From: Acetobacteraceae bacterium
GTDB taxonomy: Bacteria > Pseudomonadota > Alphaproteobacteria > Acetobacterales > Acetobacteraceae
NCBI GenBank assembly: GCA_020848935.1
Contig: JADLHF010000174.1
Span: 1-38,437 of the forward strand
DNA: 38,437 nt
Reading direction: 5' to 3'
Shown: positions 31,778 through 38,437 of the stretch, one piece after another
Layout: the number at the start of each line of letters is the position of its first letter
How positions within the stretch are numbered: position 1 is the first letter of the stretch
Made by a program: the position numbers and the translations under genes
The notes under the pieces: model-generated
Database searches by the model: none
Seen by the model: only the letters and a program-made list of their open reading frames with translations
What the model was told of the DNA's origin: nothing

Positions 31778-31912
31778 ATGGCGCGAACCGACAACCAGGG
31801 GCCGCAAGCCACCACCCCGCGCACCCTGCCGCCGCTGGCACCGCCGGCGGAGGTGGCCGATTCCGGCCTGATCCGCATCGGCGCCGCGGTTGGCCGGCCG
31901 GCCGGGAAATAG
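31778..31912 (+). CDS. 44-residue proline-rich peptide upstream of the DUF6065-like gene
   Basis: Short gene starting MARTDNQGPQATTPRTLPPL and ending VGRPAGK. It has a strong AAGGAG eight bases before ATG 31778, better than most genes in the window. The peptide is Pro/Thr-rich in the first half, then a less polar segment, SGLIRIGAAVG, and a basic end. It has no Cys, no signal peptide and no membrane helix. I recognise no family. It sits between a structured leader and an intercistronic hairpin, 100 bases ahead of a DUF6065-like gene, so it could be a leader peptide, a small partner protein or a peptide precursor; the sequence does not decide. Confidence 0.6.
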   Translation: MARTDNQGPQATTPRTLPPLAPPAEVADSGLIRIGAAVGRPAGK

Positions 31913-31967
31913 CCGGCCAGGCGGCCGAGGGGGCGTAGCCGGCCAGGCGGCCGGGCGTCCGGCCGCC
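31910..31967 (+). repeat. 18-base direct repeat and intercistronic hairpin
   Basis: TAGCCGGCCAGGCGGCCG occurs at 31910-31927 and again at 31936-31953, a 26-base period; the first copy begins with the peptide's stop codon. The second copy leads into a perfect 9-base stem, GGCGGCCGG/CCGGCCGCC (31946-31954 with 31959-31967, loop GCGT). It could stabilise the upstream message or lower expression of the downstream gene. Confidence 0.7.
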
Positions 31968-32012
31968 GCGCCGCGCGCACACGCAGACACACTGACAGGT
32001 GGGAAGCCAACG

Positions 32013-32786
32013 ATGCAGCAACACTCGACCGCGCCGGTGGCGCGCTTCTTCCGCGTGATCGCCCAAGCGCCACTTCCGGCGCGCGCCGACCGTGCCGCCG
32101 GCGGCACGCTGCCCGCGCGCGCGGCGCAGTACTGCGATGCCGTGATCCAGGCCAGCGGCTTCGGCTGGTGGGTGTATCCGCCGATGGACTTCAGCCTGGT
32201 CTGGGACGGCCAGCAGGTGCACTGGACCTATGCCGGGCAGGAGGCCTGGCTGCCGCTGGATGCGGCACAATTCCCGCATCTGGCGCGCCAGTTCGATGCC
32301 GCGGCACCCGCACGCCTGCGCGGTACCGCGCCGCCCTTCCTGACCGCGCTGCCCGAACCCGGGGTGGTGCAGGTCTGGACCGGCCTGTTCGCGCGCACCG
32401 CGCCGGGCTGGAGCTTGCTGATGCGCGCGCCTGCCAACCTGCCGCCGGCCGCGGGCTACGTGGCCTATGAAGGCATCGTCGAGGCGGATCGCTGGTTCGG
32501 GCCGGTTTTCACCAATATCCGCCTGACCCGCACCGGCACCGCGGTGCGGCTGCGTGCCGATGTGCCGTTCCTGCAGGTCCAGCCGCTGCCGCGCGCGGCC
32601 TATGCCGACGCCACGCTGGCGGCGATGGAGGCGGTGCCGGGGCCGGAAGACCTCGCGGCACAGGACTGGGACGACTACGAGGCCTCGGTGGCCGGCCCGG
32701 CCTTGCGCGGCGATCGCACCACCGGGCAATACGCCGTGGCGGCGCGGCGGCGGCGGCGGGGTGAGTGCCCGTTTGCGGCGGGGTGA
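32013..32786 (+). CDS. DUF6065-like protein
   Basis: 257-residue protein without signal peptide. The pattern ARAAQYCDAVIQASGFGW followed by PPMDFSLVWDG resembles DUF6065 proteins, in which a Cys, a GW pair and a PP.DF..WDG segment recur. The rest is beta-rich with several Trp residues. A short Arg-rich stretch near the C-terminus (AARRRRRG) is unusual and could bind nucleic acid. No catalytic site is known for the family. ATG 32013 is preceded by a fair GGTGGGAAG. It is probably cotranscribed with the small peptide gene, and an A/T hairpin oriented with it follows its stop. Family call from memory, function unknown. Confidence 0.65.
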   Translation: MQQHSTAPVARFFRVIAQAPLPARADRAAGGTLPARAAQYCDAVIQASGFGWWVYPPMDFSLVWDGQQVHWTYAGQEAWLPLDAAQFPHLARQFDAAAPARLRGTAPPFLTALPEPGVVQVWTGLFARTAPGWSLLMRAPANLPPAAGYVAYEGIVEADRWFGPVFTNIRLTRTGTAVRLRADVPFLQVQPLPRAAYADATLAAMEAVPGPEDLAAQDWDDYEASVAGPALRGDRTTGQYAVAARRRRRGECPFAAG

Positions 32787-32798
32787 CAGGAGGGGAAG

Positions 32799-32843
32799 CA
32801 CGTTCTTTTTTTGAAAAAAAGAACCGAAAAACTTCTATTCATT
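32799..32843 (+). terminator. A/T hairpin after the DUF6065-like gene
   Basis: GTTCTTTTTTT and AAAAAAAGAAC (32802-32812 and 32814-32824) are complementary arms with tail CGAAAAACTTCTATTCATT to the right, oriented with the DUF6065-like gene whose stop is 13 bases upstream. Confidence 0.65.
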
Positions 32844-32887
32844 GGAGTTTGAGGCACGCTGGTGTCATGCGGTGCGCGGGGAGTGAC

Positions 32888-32925
32888 GTCTTTCTGCCTT
32901 TTGTTCTTCAGGAAAAGGACAATCT
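32888..32925 (-). terminator. degenerate A/T hairpin after the receiver-like gene
   Basis: CCTTTT and AAAAGG (32897-32902 and 32913-32918) remain from the usual longer arms, with CTTTCTG to the left. It lies about 25 bases past the minus-strand stop at 32948. Compared with the other copies it carries several G/C substitutions. Confidence 0.45.
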
Positions 32926-32947
32926 GCTTCCCTCCCCTGCGCGTGAC

Positions 32948-33421
32948 CTACAGCGGCATCAGCCCGCCGCGCCCGGCCCGGCGTTCGGCCAGGAACAGGA
33001 AATCGATCATGCCGCGCAGATCGGGCAGCCGGTCCAGCCACACCAGGTGTTCCAGCTGCACGATGTCGTGCGCCACTGCCAGGCGCGCGGCGCGCGAGGC
33101 TTCGTGGTCGGTCACCACCAGCACCGGCAGGCCGGCATCGGTGGCCACCACCGCGCGCAACACCTGGGACACCGCGCGGCCGGTGACCGGGGCATGGCAC
33201 AGCACGCCCACCGGCTGGCGGGCCAGCGCGCCGGCCAGGGCCGCTGGGGCCACATGTTCCACCCGCACCCGCAGAAAGGCGCAGAGATCGGCCACCAGCG
33301 GGGTCAGCACCGCTTCTTCCTCGGCCACCATCAGCAGCGGCTGCGCGGTGTCGGCCAGCGCCGGTGCCCCGGCGCGCCGTGCCGGGCTCCGCCATTCCTG
33401 GTTTGCCGCACCCTCGCGCAT
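32948..33421 (-). CDS. degenerate receiver-like (CheY-fold) protein
   Basis: 157-residue protein with a receiver-like alternation of strands and helices from about residue 28 (PLLMVAEEEAVLTPLV, PVGVLCHAP, GLPVLVVTDHEASRAARLA). The position expected for the phosphorylated Asp reads VLCHAP, so the Asp is missing, and the usual acidic pair is EEE. It would be an unphosphorylated scaffold or a diverged regulator. There is no output domain. ATG 33421 has GGAGGGCG just upstream. It lies between the DUF6065-like gene (convergent) and the M81 peptidase gene on the same strand. The tail (WLDRLPDLRGMIDFLF) looks normal for the fold. Confidence 0.65.
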   Translation of the reverse strand: MREGAANQEWRSPARRAGAPALADTAQPLLMVAEEEAVLTPLVADLCAFLRVRVEHVAPAALAGALARQPVGVLCHAPVTGRAVSQVLRAVVATDAGLPVLVVTDHEASRAARLAVAHDIVQLEHLVWLDRLPDLRGMIDFLFLAERRAGRGGLMPL

Positions 33422-33542
33422 CTCGCCCTCCTATCGCACTTCAACGACGCCATCCTGCAACGGATCGTCATGCCGTGGTGGTGAGAAGCGCGTGAGTTCG
33501 CGGGAGTTCTGCGTCAGTGTGCGTCAATTTACCGTGCTGTCG

Positions 33543-35033
33543 TCAGCTGTTGGTCGCGAACGGGTCCGCCACCCGCGGCCAGAACGGCAGGGTGCGCTTG
33601 GTGAACGCGATATTGGCGAAATCCGGTCCGATGGCGCCATGCCGGGTTGCCACGTAGCGCACTTCGGCGGCCAGCGGGGCGAAACCGGCATAGAAGTGCT
33701 GCGTGCTCTTCACCACCACCAGCCGCTTGTCGGCAAGCAGGCAGCCTAGCCCGGTGAAGGCGTCCTGGTGGAACACCTGGCTGCGGGTGCTGTTCAGGAT
33801 GATGTCGATGCCATTTGCGCGCACCCACGCGGCCGCGCCCAGTTCGGCCCGCCCGCCGGACAGGCCGCCCTGGGTATGGTGATCGGACAACGCCATCACG
33901 GTGACGCGCAGATCGACCGGCTGGCCGGAGGCGACACCGCATTTGCCGCCGATGCGCAGGTCGAAGCTGGCGCCCACCCCGGCCTCCCGGCAGAAGCTGA
34001 CCGCCACCGGATCCCAGAAACAGCCGATCGCGGCATCGGTCACCCCACGGGCCACCATGCGGGCGAGGATTTCGGTGTTGTCGCTGGGCGCCCCGCCGCC
34101 GGCATTGTCGGCGACATCGGCGAAGACCAGGGGCCTGGCACCCGCCGGGGCGGCGAGGGCGCGGTCGATCGCCGCGTCGATGCTGTCATGGGTCGGGCTG
34201 GTCTCGTTCCTGATACGGAAAATCTCCTCGCCGAGCGCGCACGCCAGGGTTTCCGCCTTCGCCATGTCGCCATCGGTGATGACGATCATCTTGGCACCGA
34301 CCTCGGCCACGTCGCCCCACGGGAACCCATGGCCGAACGACACCGACAACACGCCGTCCCGCCCCTCCAGCGCCTGCATCTTCGCCACGAAGCCCTTCAT
34401 CGGCTCCACCGGCGTGCGCCACATGCTGACCATGCGGCAATCGTAATACGCCATCGCCGGCTTCACCCGCCCCTGCCGGGCCGCAACGCAGAGATCGTAC
34501 AGCTCGACCGCCCGCGCGCCGACATCGATGTGCGGGTATTCCTTGTAGGTGATGATGGCATCGCAGGCCTTTCGCATCGTCTCGGTCAGGTGGCAGTGCA
34601 GATCCAGCTCCAGCCCGATCACCGCATCCGGTCCCACCACTTCGCGGATGCGAGCACAGGTGTCGCCCTCGCAATCGTCGTAGCCATAGGCGACCATGGC
34701 GCCGTGCATCTTCATCAGCACCACGTCCACTGGCCCCCCTTGCTCAGCCATCGCCGCCTTCAGGTCGGCCAGCAGGTCGTCGCGCAGCGCCTCGTACACG
34801 TGCTTCAGCGTGGTCCCCGCCGGCTGGGCGAAGGCGCAGATGCTCTCGACGATGTCATGCCCGTCGCGCTGGCACAGCCGGCGCCATTCGATCTGGGCGA
34901 TGTTGCCGTGCATGCCGGGATGCAGGCTGGCGTCGCGGCGGTGGTAGCCCACGTCGTGAAAGCCGGCATGGCCGGTGGGGATGGGCGAGAAGGTGTTGGT
35001 CTCGGTGGCCAGGTTGGCGAAGAAGATCTTCAT
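33543..35033 (-). CDS. M81-family metallopeptidase (MlrC-like)
   Basis: 496-residue protein of the M81 family, whose named member is microcystinase C. The N-terminus, MKIFFANLATETNTFSP, is typical. Metal-ligand candidates are the KMHGAM region (near 108), LDLHCHLTE (near 145) and the FADVADNAGGGAPSDN segment (near 310). Family members cleave small peptides or amides; most substrates are unknown. ATG 35033 is preceded by AAGGAG. It stands alone on the minus strand and diverges from the TPR-glycosyltransferase gene with about 75 bases between. Confidence 0.9.
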   Translation of the reverse strand: MKIFFANLATETNTFSPIPTGHAGFHDVGYHRRDASLHPGMHGNIAQIEWRRLCQRDGHDIVESICAFAQPAGTTLKHVYEALRDDLLADLKAAMAEQGGPVDVVLMKMHGAMVAYGYDDCEGDTCARIREVVGPDAVIGLELDLHCHLTETMRKACDAIITYKEYPHIDVGARAVELYDLCVAARQGRVKPAMAYYDCRMVSMWRTPVEPMKGFVAKMQALEGRDGVLSVSFGHGFPWGDVAEVGAKMIVITDGDMAKAETLACALGEEIFRIRNETSPTHDSIDAAIDRALAAPAGARPLVFADVADNAGGGAPSDNTEILARMVARGVTDAAIGCFWDPVAVSFCREAGVGASFDLRIGGKCGVASGQPVDLRVTVMALSDHHTQGGLSGGRAELGAAAWVRANGIDIILNSTRSQVFHQDAFTGLGCLLADKRLVVVKSTQHFYAGFAPLAAEVRYVATRHGAIGPDFANIAFTKRTLPFWPRVADPFATNS

Positions 35034-35107
35034 CGAGCGGCTCCTTATGGGCGTCGGCTAGGACATCAGTCTAGGCGCCGCGCGCGCCACTCGGCTAGGG
35101 TCGTGCC

Positions 35108-36553
35108 ATGTCCGCACCGCCTCCCGCAGACCTGGCACCCGGCCACATCGCAGTCCCCGCCGGCGAAATCCTGACGGTGGCACAGGAGTATTTCGATGCC
35201 GGACGGATCGACGCCGCCGAGCGGATGGCCCGCCACGTGCTGGCCGCCCAACCCGGCCGGGTGGAGGCGCTGCATCTGTGCGGCCTGGTCGCCTTCCGCC
35301 GCGGCCGCTACGACGCGGCCGGCGACCTGGTGGCCGCGGCGGCCGAGCGCGGCGGCGGGGCGGCGACCTGGCGCAGCCTGTCGGAAATCCGCCGCATGCA
35401 GGCGCGGCTGGACGAAGCACTGGGGGCCGCGCGCCACGCCGTCAGCCGCGACCCCGCCGACCCGCTGGGCCTGTTCCAGCTGGCGATGGTGCTGTACGAG
35501 CGCCAGGAGCTGCCGGCCTGCATCGCCACCGCCCGCGCCGCGCTGGAGCTGCGGCCGGGCATGGCGGAAGCGCACATGAAGCTGGCCCAGGCGCTGCTGG
35601 CCAGCGGCGATTTCGCCCAGGGCTGGCCGGAATACGAGTGGCGCTGGCGCATCGCCGGGGCGTCGCCGCTATTGCCCGCCACCGAGCGGCCGCAATGGGA
35701 CGGCGCGCCACTCGCCGGCCGGCTGCTGCTGATCGCCGACCAGGGCTATGGCGATGCCGTGATGTTCGCCCGCTACCTGCCCTGGGCGCTGGCGCGGGCA
35801 CGGGATGCGGTGGTCGCCGCCAGTGCCGAGCTGCACCCGGTGCTCGCCGCCATCCGGCCGGGGCTGAAGCTGTTCGCGCAGTGGGAGGAAGTGGGACACT
35901 TCGCCGCCTACTGCCCGTTCTCCAGCCTGCCACTGCTGCACGGCACGCGGCTGGAAACGATTCCCGGCGGCGTGCCCTATCTGGCCGCCGATCCCGCCCG
36001 GGCGGCGGCGTGGCGCGCCCGGCTGGATGCCCGCCTGCCGCCCGGTGCCCGGCGCATCGGCCTGGCATGGGCTGGGCGGCCCACCCACAACAACGACTTC
36101 AACCGCAGCACCACGCTGGCCAGCCTCGCCCCGCTGGCGGCGCTGCCCGGCACCGCCTTCGTGTCGCTGCAGAAGGGGCCGGCGGCGGCCCAGGCGCGGG
36201 GCTGGCCCGGCCCGGCGCCGCTGCTGGACCTGGACGGCGAACTGGCGGGCTTCGACGACACGGTGGCGGTGCTGGCGGGGCTGGACCTGGTGGTCAGCGT
36301 GGATACCGCCGTGGTGCACCTGGCCGGGGCGATGGGGGTGGCATGCCGGGTGATGCTGCCCTTCGCGCCGGACTGGCGCTGGCTGACCGGGCGCGCCGAC
36401 AGCCCGTGGTATCCGCACCTGCGCCTGTTCCGCCCCGCCGCCCCGCGCGACTGGCCCGGGTTGGTGCAGCGGATCGCCGCCACGCTGGCGGGGGTCCGCG
36501 ATGGCGATCACGTGACATCGCGCACCCTGGCGCCCTGGCCGAGCGTGCCGTAA
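35108..36553 (+). CDS. TPR protein with GT9-like glycosyltransferase domain
   Basis: 481-residue protein. TPR repeats cover about residues 20-175 (EYFDAGRIDAAERMARHVL, AQPGRVEALHLCGLVAFRRG). The C-terminal part (about 200-465) resembles family 9/heptosyltransferase-type enzymes: LLLIADQGYGDAVMFARYL, then RIGLAWAGRPTH and the sugar-nucleotide site region DLVVSVDTAVVHLAG. In relatives this TPR-transferase architecture modifies surface glycans or proteins such as flagellin; the acceptor here is unknown. ATG 35108 has only a weak upstream AGGG. The methyltransferase gene follows after about 60 bases on the same strand. Confidence 0.87.
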   Translation: MSAPPPADLAPGHIAVPAGEILTVAQEYFDAGRIDAAERMARHVLAAQPGRVEALHLCGLVAFRRGRYDAAGDLVAAAAERGGGAATWRSLSEIRRMQARLDEALGAARHAVSRDPADPLGLFQLAMVLYERQELPACIATARAALELRPGMAEAHMKLAQALLASGDFAQGWPEYEWRWRIAGASPLLPATERPQWDGAPLAGRLLLIADQGYGDAVMFARYLPWALARARDAVVAASAELHPVLAAIRPGLKLFAQWEEVGHFAAYCPFSSLPLLHGTRLETIPGGVPYLAADPARAAAWRARLDARLPPGARRIGLAWAGRPTHNNDFNRSTTLASLAPLAALPGTAFVSLQKGPAAAQARGWPGPAPLLDLDGELAGFDDTVAVLAGLDLVVSVDTAVVHLAGAMGVACRVMLPFAPDWRWLTGRADSPWYPHLRLFRPAAPRDWPGLVQRIAATLAGVRDGDHVTSRTLAPWPSVP

Positions 36554-36616
36554 ACGTGACCCCAGGCATTGCGCGTCGGCCACCCCTCGCGCCTGTCATT
36601 TGCGGAGGAACCGGCC

Positions 36617-38170
36617 ATGGCCGCCTGGAACGACGGCTACGTGTTCGACGTTGCCTACACCACCGGATTCTATCGCGAAATCGCACCGGGCTGGCTGTCC
36701 ACCGCGGCCATGCTGCTGGGCCACCGCCCGCCCGACACCACCCGCCCGTTCCGTTGGGCCGAGCTGGGCTGCGGCCACGGTCTGTCCGCCAACATCTTCG
36801 CCGCCAGCCACCCTCACGGCGAGTTCCACGGCTTCGACTTCAATCCCTCGCACGTCGAATCCGGCCGCCGCCTGGCCGCCAGCACCGGACTGGGCAACGC
36901 CCATTTCCACGAATTGTCGTTCGAGGACATGGCAAACGCCCCGGAAGGCCGGCTGCCGCAGTTCGACTTCATGGTCGCCCATGGCATCTGGTCGTGGGTG
37001 TCGCCCGCCACGCGCGAGCAGATGATGGCCGCCATCCGCCGCTACCTCGCCCCCGGCGGGCTGCTGTATGTCAGCTACAACACCCTGGCCGGCTGGACCG
37101 CGATGCTGCCGGTGCAGAAATTCATCCGCGAATACGCCCGCGTCCATCCCGGCAACTCCGCCGAGGTGACCCAGGCGGCGATCGGCTATGTGCGCGAGAT
37201 GATCAAGGGCGACGCGGCCTTCTTCGCCGGCCACCCCTCGGTTGCTGCCCGGCTGGAGGCCACCGCCAGCATGGACGGGCGCTACCTGGCGCATGAATAC
37301 CTCAACGCCAACTGGGACCCCACCACCTTCACCCAGGTGCAGGACGTGCTGGGCGAGGCCAAGGTGGGCTATATCGGCAGCGCCACGCTGATCGAGAACA
37401 TCGACGCCGTGGCGGTACCGCCGGCCACGCTGAAGCTGATCCAGGGCACCAACGACCTGCGGATGCGTGAGATGATCCGCGATTTCGGCTCCAACCGCGC
37501 ATTCCGCCGTGACCTCTACCGCCGCGGCACCGACCAGCCGCTGTCCGGCGAACAGCGCGAGATGCTGGATGGCGTGCACCTGGTCGGCACCGGGCGGGAG
37601 AAGGAGCAGACCATCCAGATCCCCACGGGAATCGGCCAGCTCGGCCTGCGGATGGACATCTACACCCCGATCCTGACCCGCCTGGCCGAGGGGCCGATGA
37701 GCATCCGCGACCTGCGCCAGACCGCGGTGCTGGCCCAGCAGCCGCTGTCCGAGACGTTGCAGGCCGCCGCCTTCATGATGACTGGCGGGCTGGCCCACCC
37801 GGTGGTGGCACCGCAGACCGCACCGGCGGCGACCGTGGCCACCCAGGCGCTGAACACCGCCATCGCCGGTTTCAACGCGCTCGGCGGCGCGCTGCCCGTG
37901 CTGGCCTCGCCGGTCGCCGGCACCGCCGTCACGGCCGATTTCGTCGAGACGCTGATGCTGCCGGAACTGCTGGCCGGGCGGGCCGAGCCGGCGGCGCTGG
38001 TGGAGATGGTGCTGGCGCGGCTGGCCTACACCAACCGCTCGGTGGTGCGCGAAGGCAAGCCGGTGACCGATGCCAACGAGGCTCGCACCGAGATGACCGC
38101 AACGGTGAACCGCCTGCTGGCCGATCGCATGGGGCTGTACCGCCGGCTTGGGCTGGTGCCGGCAGGCTAG
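36617..38170 (+). CDS. class I SAM methyltransferase with methyltransferase regulatory domain
   Basis: 517-residue protein. The SAM-binding motif I is ELGCGHGLSANIFAA (near residue 41), followed by an acidic motif II-like DF.P region (HGFDFNPSHV) and DFMVAHGIWSWVS. The middle and C-terminal parts (about 215-510) match the regulatory domain found fused to such methyltransferases, with a winged-helix-like end. The target is unknown; in similar loci these act on proteins or lipopolysaccharide. The start at ATG 36617 has GGAGG eight bases upstream, and the 16 codons before it lack support. It follows the TPR-glycosyltransferase gene and is ended by an A/T hairpin. Confidence 0.87.
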   Translation: MAAWNDGYVFDVAYTTGFYREIAPGWLSTAAMLLGHRPPDTTRPFRWAELGCGHGLSANIFAASHPHGEFHGFDFNPSHVESGRRLAASTGLGNAHFHELSFEDMANAPEGRLPQFDFMVAHGIWSWVSPATREQMMAAIRRYLAPGGLLYVSYNTLAGWTAMLPVQKFIREYARVHPGNSAEVTQAAIGYVREMIKGDAAFFAGHPSVAARLEATASMDGRYLAHEYLNANWDPTTFTQVQDVLGEAKVGYIGSATLIENIDAVAVPPATLKLIQGTNDLRMREMIRDFGSNRAFRRDLYRRGTDQPLSGEQREMLDGVHLVGTGREKEQTIQIPTGIGQLGLRMDIYTPILTRLAEGPMSIRDLRQTAVLAQQPLSETLQAAAFMMTGGLAHPVVAPQTAPAATVATQALNTAIAGFNALGGALPVLASPVAGTAVTADFVETLMLPELLAGRAEPAALVEMVLARLAYTNRSVVREGKPVTDANEARTEMTATVNRLLADRMGLYRRLGLVPAG

Positions 38171-38179
38171 GAAGCAAGA

Positions 38180-38220
38180 CCCTTCTTTTTCTGAAGAAAA
38201 AGAAGCAAAAAGACTTTCAT
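38180..38220 (+). terminator. A/T hairpin after the methyltransferase gene
   Basis: Perfect arms CTTCTTTTTCT and AGAAAAAGAAG (38182-38192 and 38195-38205), loop GA, tail CAAAAAGACTTTCAT. It starts 10 bases past the stop at 38170 and is oriented with that gene. The next bases (38221-38232) form the palindrome GAATTTAAATTC. Confidence 0.65.
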
Positions 38221-38263
38221 GAATTTAAATTCATCAAATCATGCAAATATGAAGCCTAATTAC

Positions 38264-38303
38264 TAAAAGTTTTTTGGTTCTTTTTTTCAAAAAAAGAACA
38301 CCC
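38264..38303 (-). terminator. A/T hairpin after the flavin oxidoreductase gene
   Basis: GTTCTTTTTTT and AAAAAAAGAAC (38277-38287 and 38289-38299), tail AAAAGTTTTTTG to the left, oriented with the minus-strand gene that stops at 38314. Together with the plus-oriented copy at 38180 it separates two convergent genes. Confidence 0.65.
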
Positions 38304-38313
38304 TTTCTGCTTT

Positions 38314-38437
38314 CTAAATATACCGCCGAAACGACCCGTCGGCAAAGCGTCCGAACCGGAACGGCGCCGGGTCCACCACCGGGGTGTCGCCGGCCACCAG
38401 GTCGGCCATCAGCCGCCCGGCCCCCGGCCCGATGCCG
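38314..38437 (-). CDS. C-terminal end of a FAD-dependent oxidoreductase (partial)
   Basis: The minus strand enters at the right edge and ends at TAG (38316-38314), giving about 40 residues: GIGPGAGRLMADL, then VAGDTPVVDPAPFRFGRF and a short end. The G.G.G..MADLV.G..P..D..PF..GRF pattern is the C-terminal flavin-cap end of glycine-oxidase or D-amino-acid-dehydrogenase-like (DAO family) enzymes. The FAD-binding N-terminus lies outside the window. Exact enzyme unknown. Confidence 0.7.
   Translation of the reverse strand, partial: GIGPGAGRLMADLVAGDTPVVDPAPFRFGRFADGSFRRYI

Noticed and set aside
31778-31912. 44-residue peptide as a lanthipeptide or other Cys-based RiPP precursor
   Set aside because: It contains no Cys, and no maturase of known class is adjacent. 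Other peptide classes remain open.
1-38437. CRISPR array, rRNA, tRNA or prophage
   Set aside because: No regularly spaced repeats, no recognisable tRNA or rRNA sequence and no integrase, terminase or structural phage genes were found by eye.

Overview
The window is about 70% G+C with dense, strongly GC3-biased genes and looks like the chromosome of an alphaproteobacterium of the Rhodospirillales, most likely Acetobacteraceae. The main pointers are a TrcR/DUF1013 cell-cycle regulator, a DUF465-purE-purK operon, a DUF1192 protein, an alphaproteobacterial-type RpoH promoter, a GC-rich double-hairpin intergenic repeat, and A/T-rich hairpins (CTTCTTTTT...AAAAAGAAG) at gene ends. I see no phage genes, transposases, CRISPR array, rRNA or tRNA.

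Layout. 1-6.4 kb: a gene tail, a divergent ClC chloride channel with CBS domains, an AhpD-like protein, a BisC-type molybdopterin reductase and a class III aminotransferase. 6.4-7.06 kb: a GC-rich repeat, a small-protein remnant and a terminator hairpin. 7.06-10.85 kb: an operon of malonyl-CoA decarboxylase and an AceE/transketolase-like ThDP enzyme. 10.9-16.1 kb: a small-molecule kinase overlapping the 3' end of nnr, a coupled ParA-CopD pair, a TPR protein and a YeeZ-like dehydrogenase. 16.3-19.7 kb: purK, purE and a DUF465 gene, a second DUF465 gene in the opposite direction, trcR and a DUF1192 gene. 19.8-21.6 kb: a small heat-shock protein under an apparent RpoH promoter and ROSE-type thermometer, rpmE, an NTF2-like protein and a DsrE protein. 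21.5-27.2 kb: a long minus-strand run of amidotransferase, ABC binding protein, ATPase, two permeases, an RraA-like protein and a small protein. It is interrupted between ATPase and permease by two opposed A/T hairpins. 27.3-29.4 kb: an APH-fold protein and a PEP-CTERM protein. 29.4-33.4 kb: a BTAD/TPR regulator, then on the other strand a structured leader, a 44-residue peptide, an intercistronic hairpin and a DUF6065-like protein, followed by a degenerate receiver protein. 33.5-38.4 kb: an M81/MlrC-like peptidase, a TPR-glycosyltransferase, a two-domain methyltransferase and the 3' end of a flavin oxidoreductase.

Most of this is ordinary metabolism. Two places deserve attention. One is the hsp20 control region, where the rpmE terminator hairpin, the RpoH -35 element and a ROSE thermometer are packed into about 135 bases. 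The other is the 31.45-32.84 kb locus, where an operator-like repeat, a long leader hairpin, a tiny proline-rich peptide gene, an intercistronic hairpin and a DUF6065-like gene lie opposite a large BTAD regulator. The second is the best candidate for an undescribed system, but its function cannot be read from the sequence.
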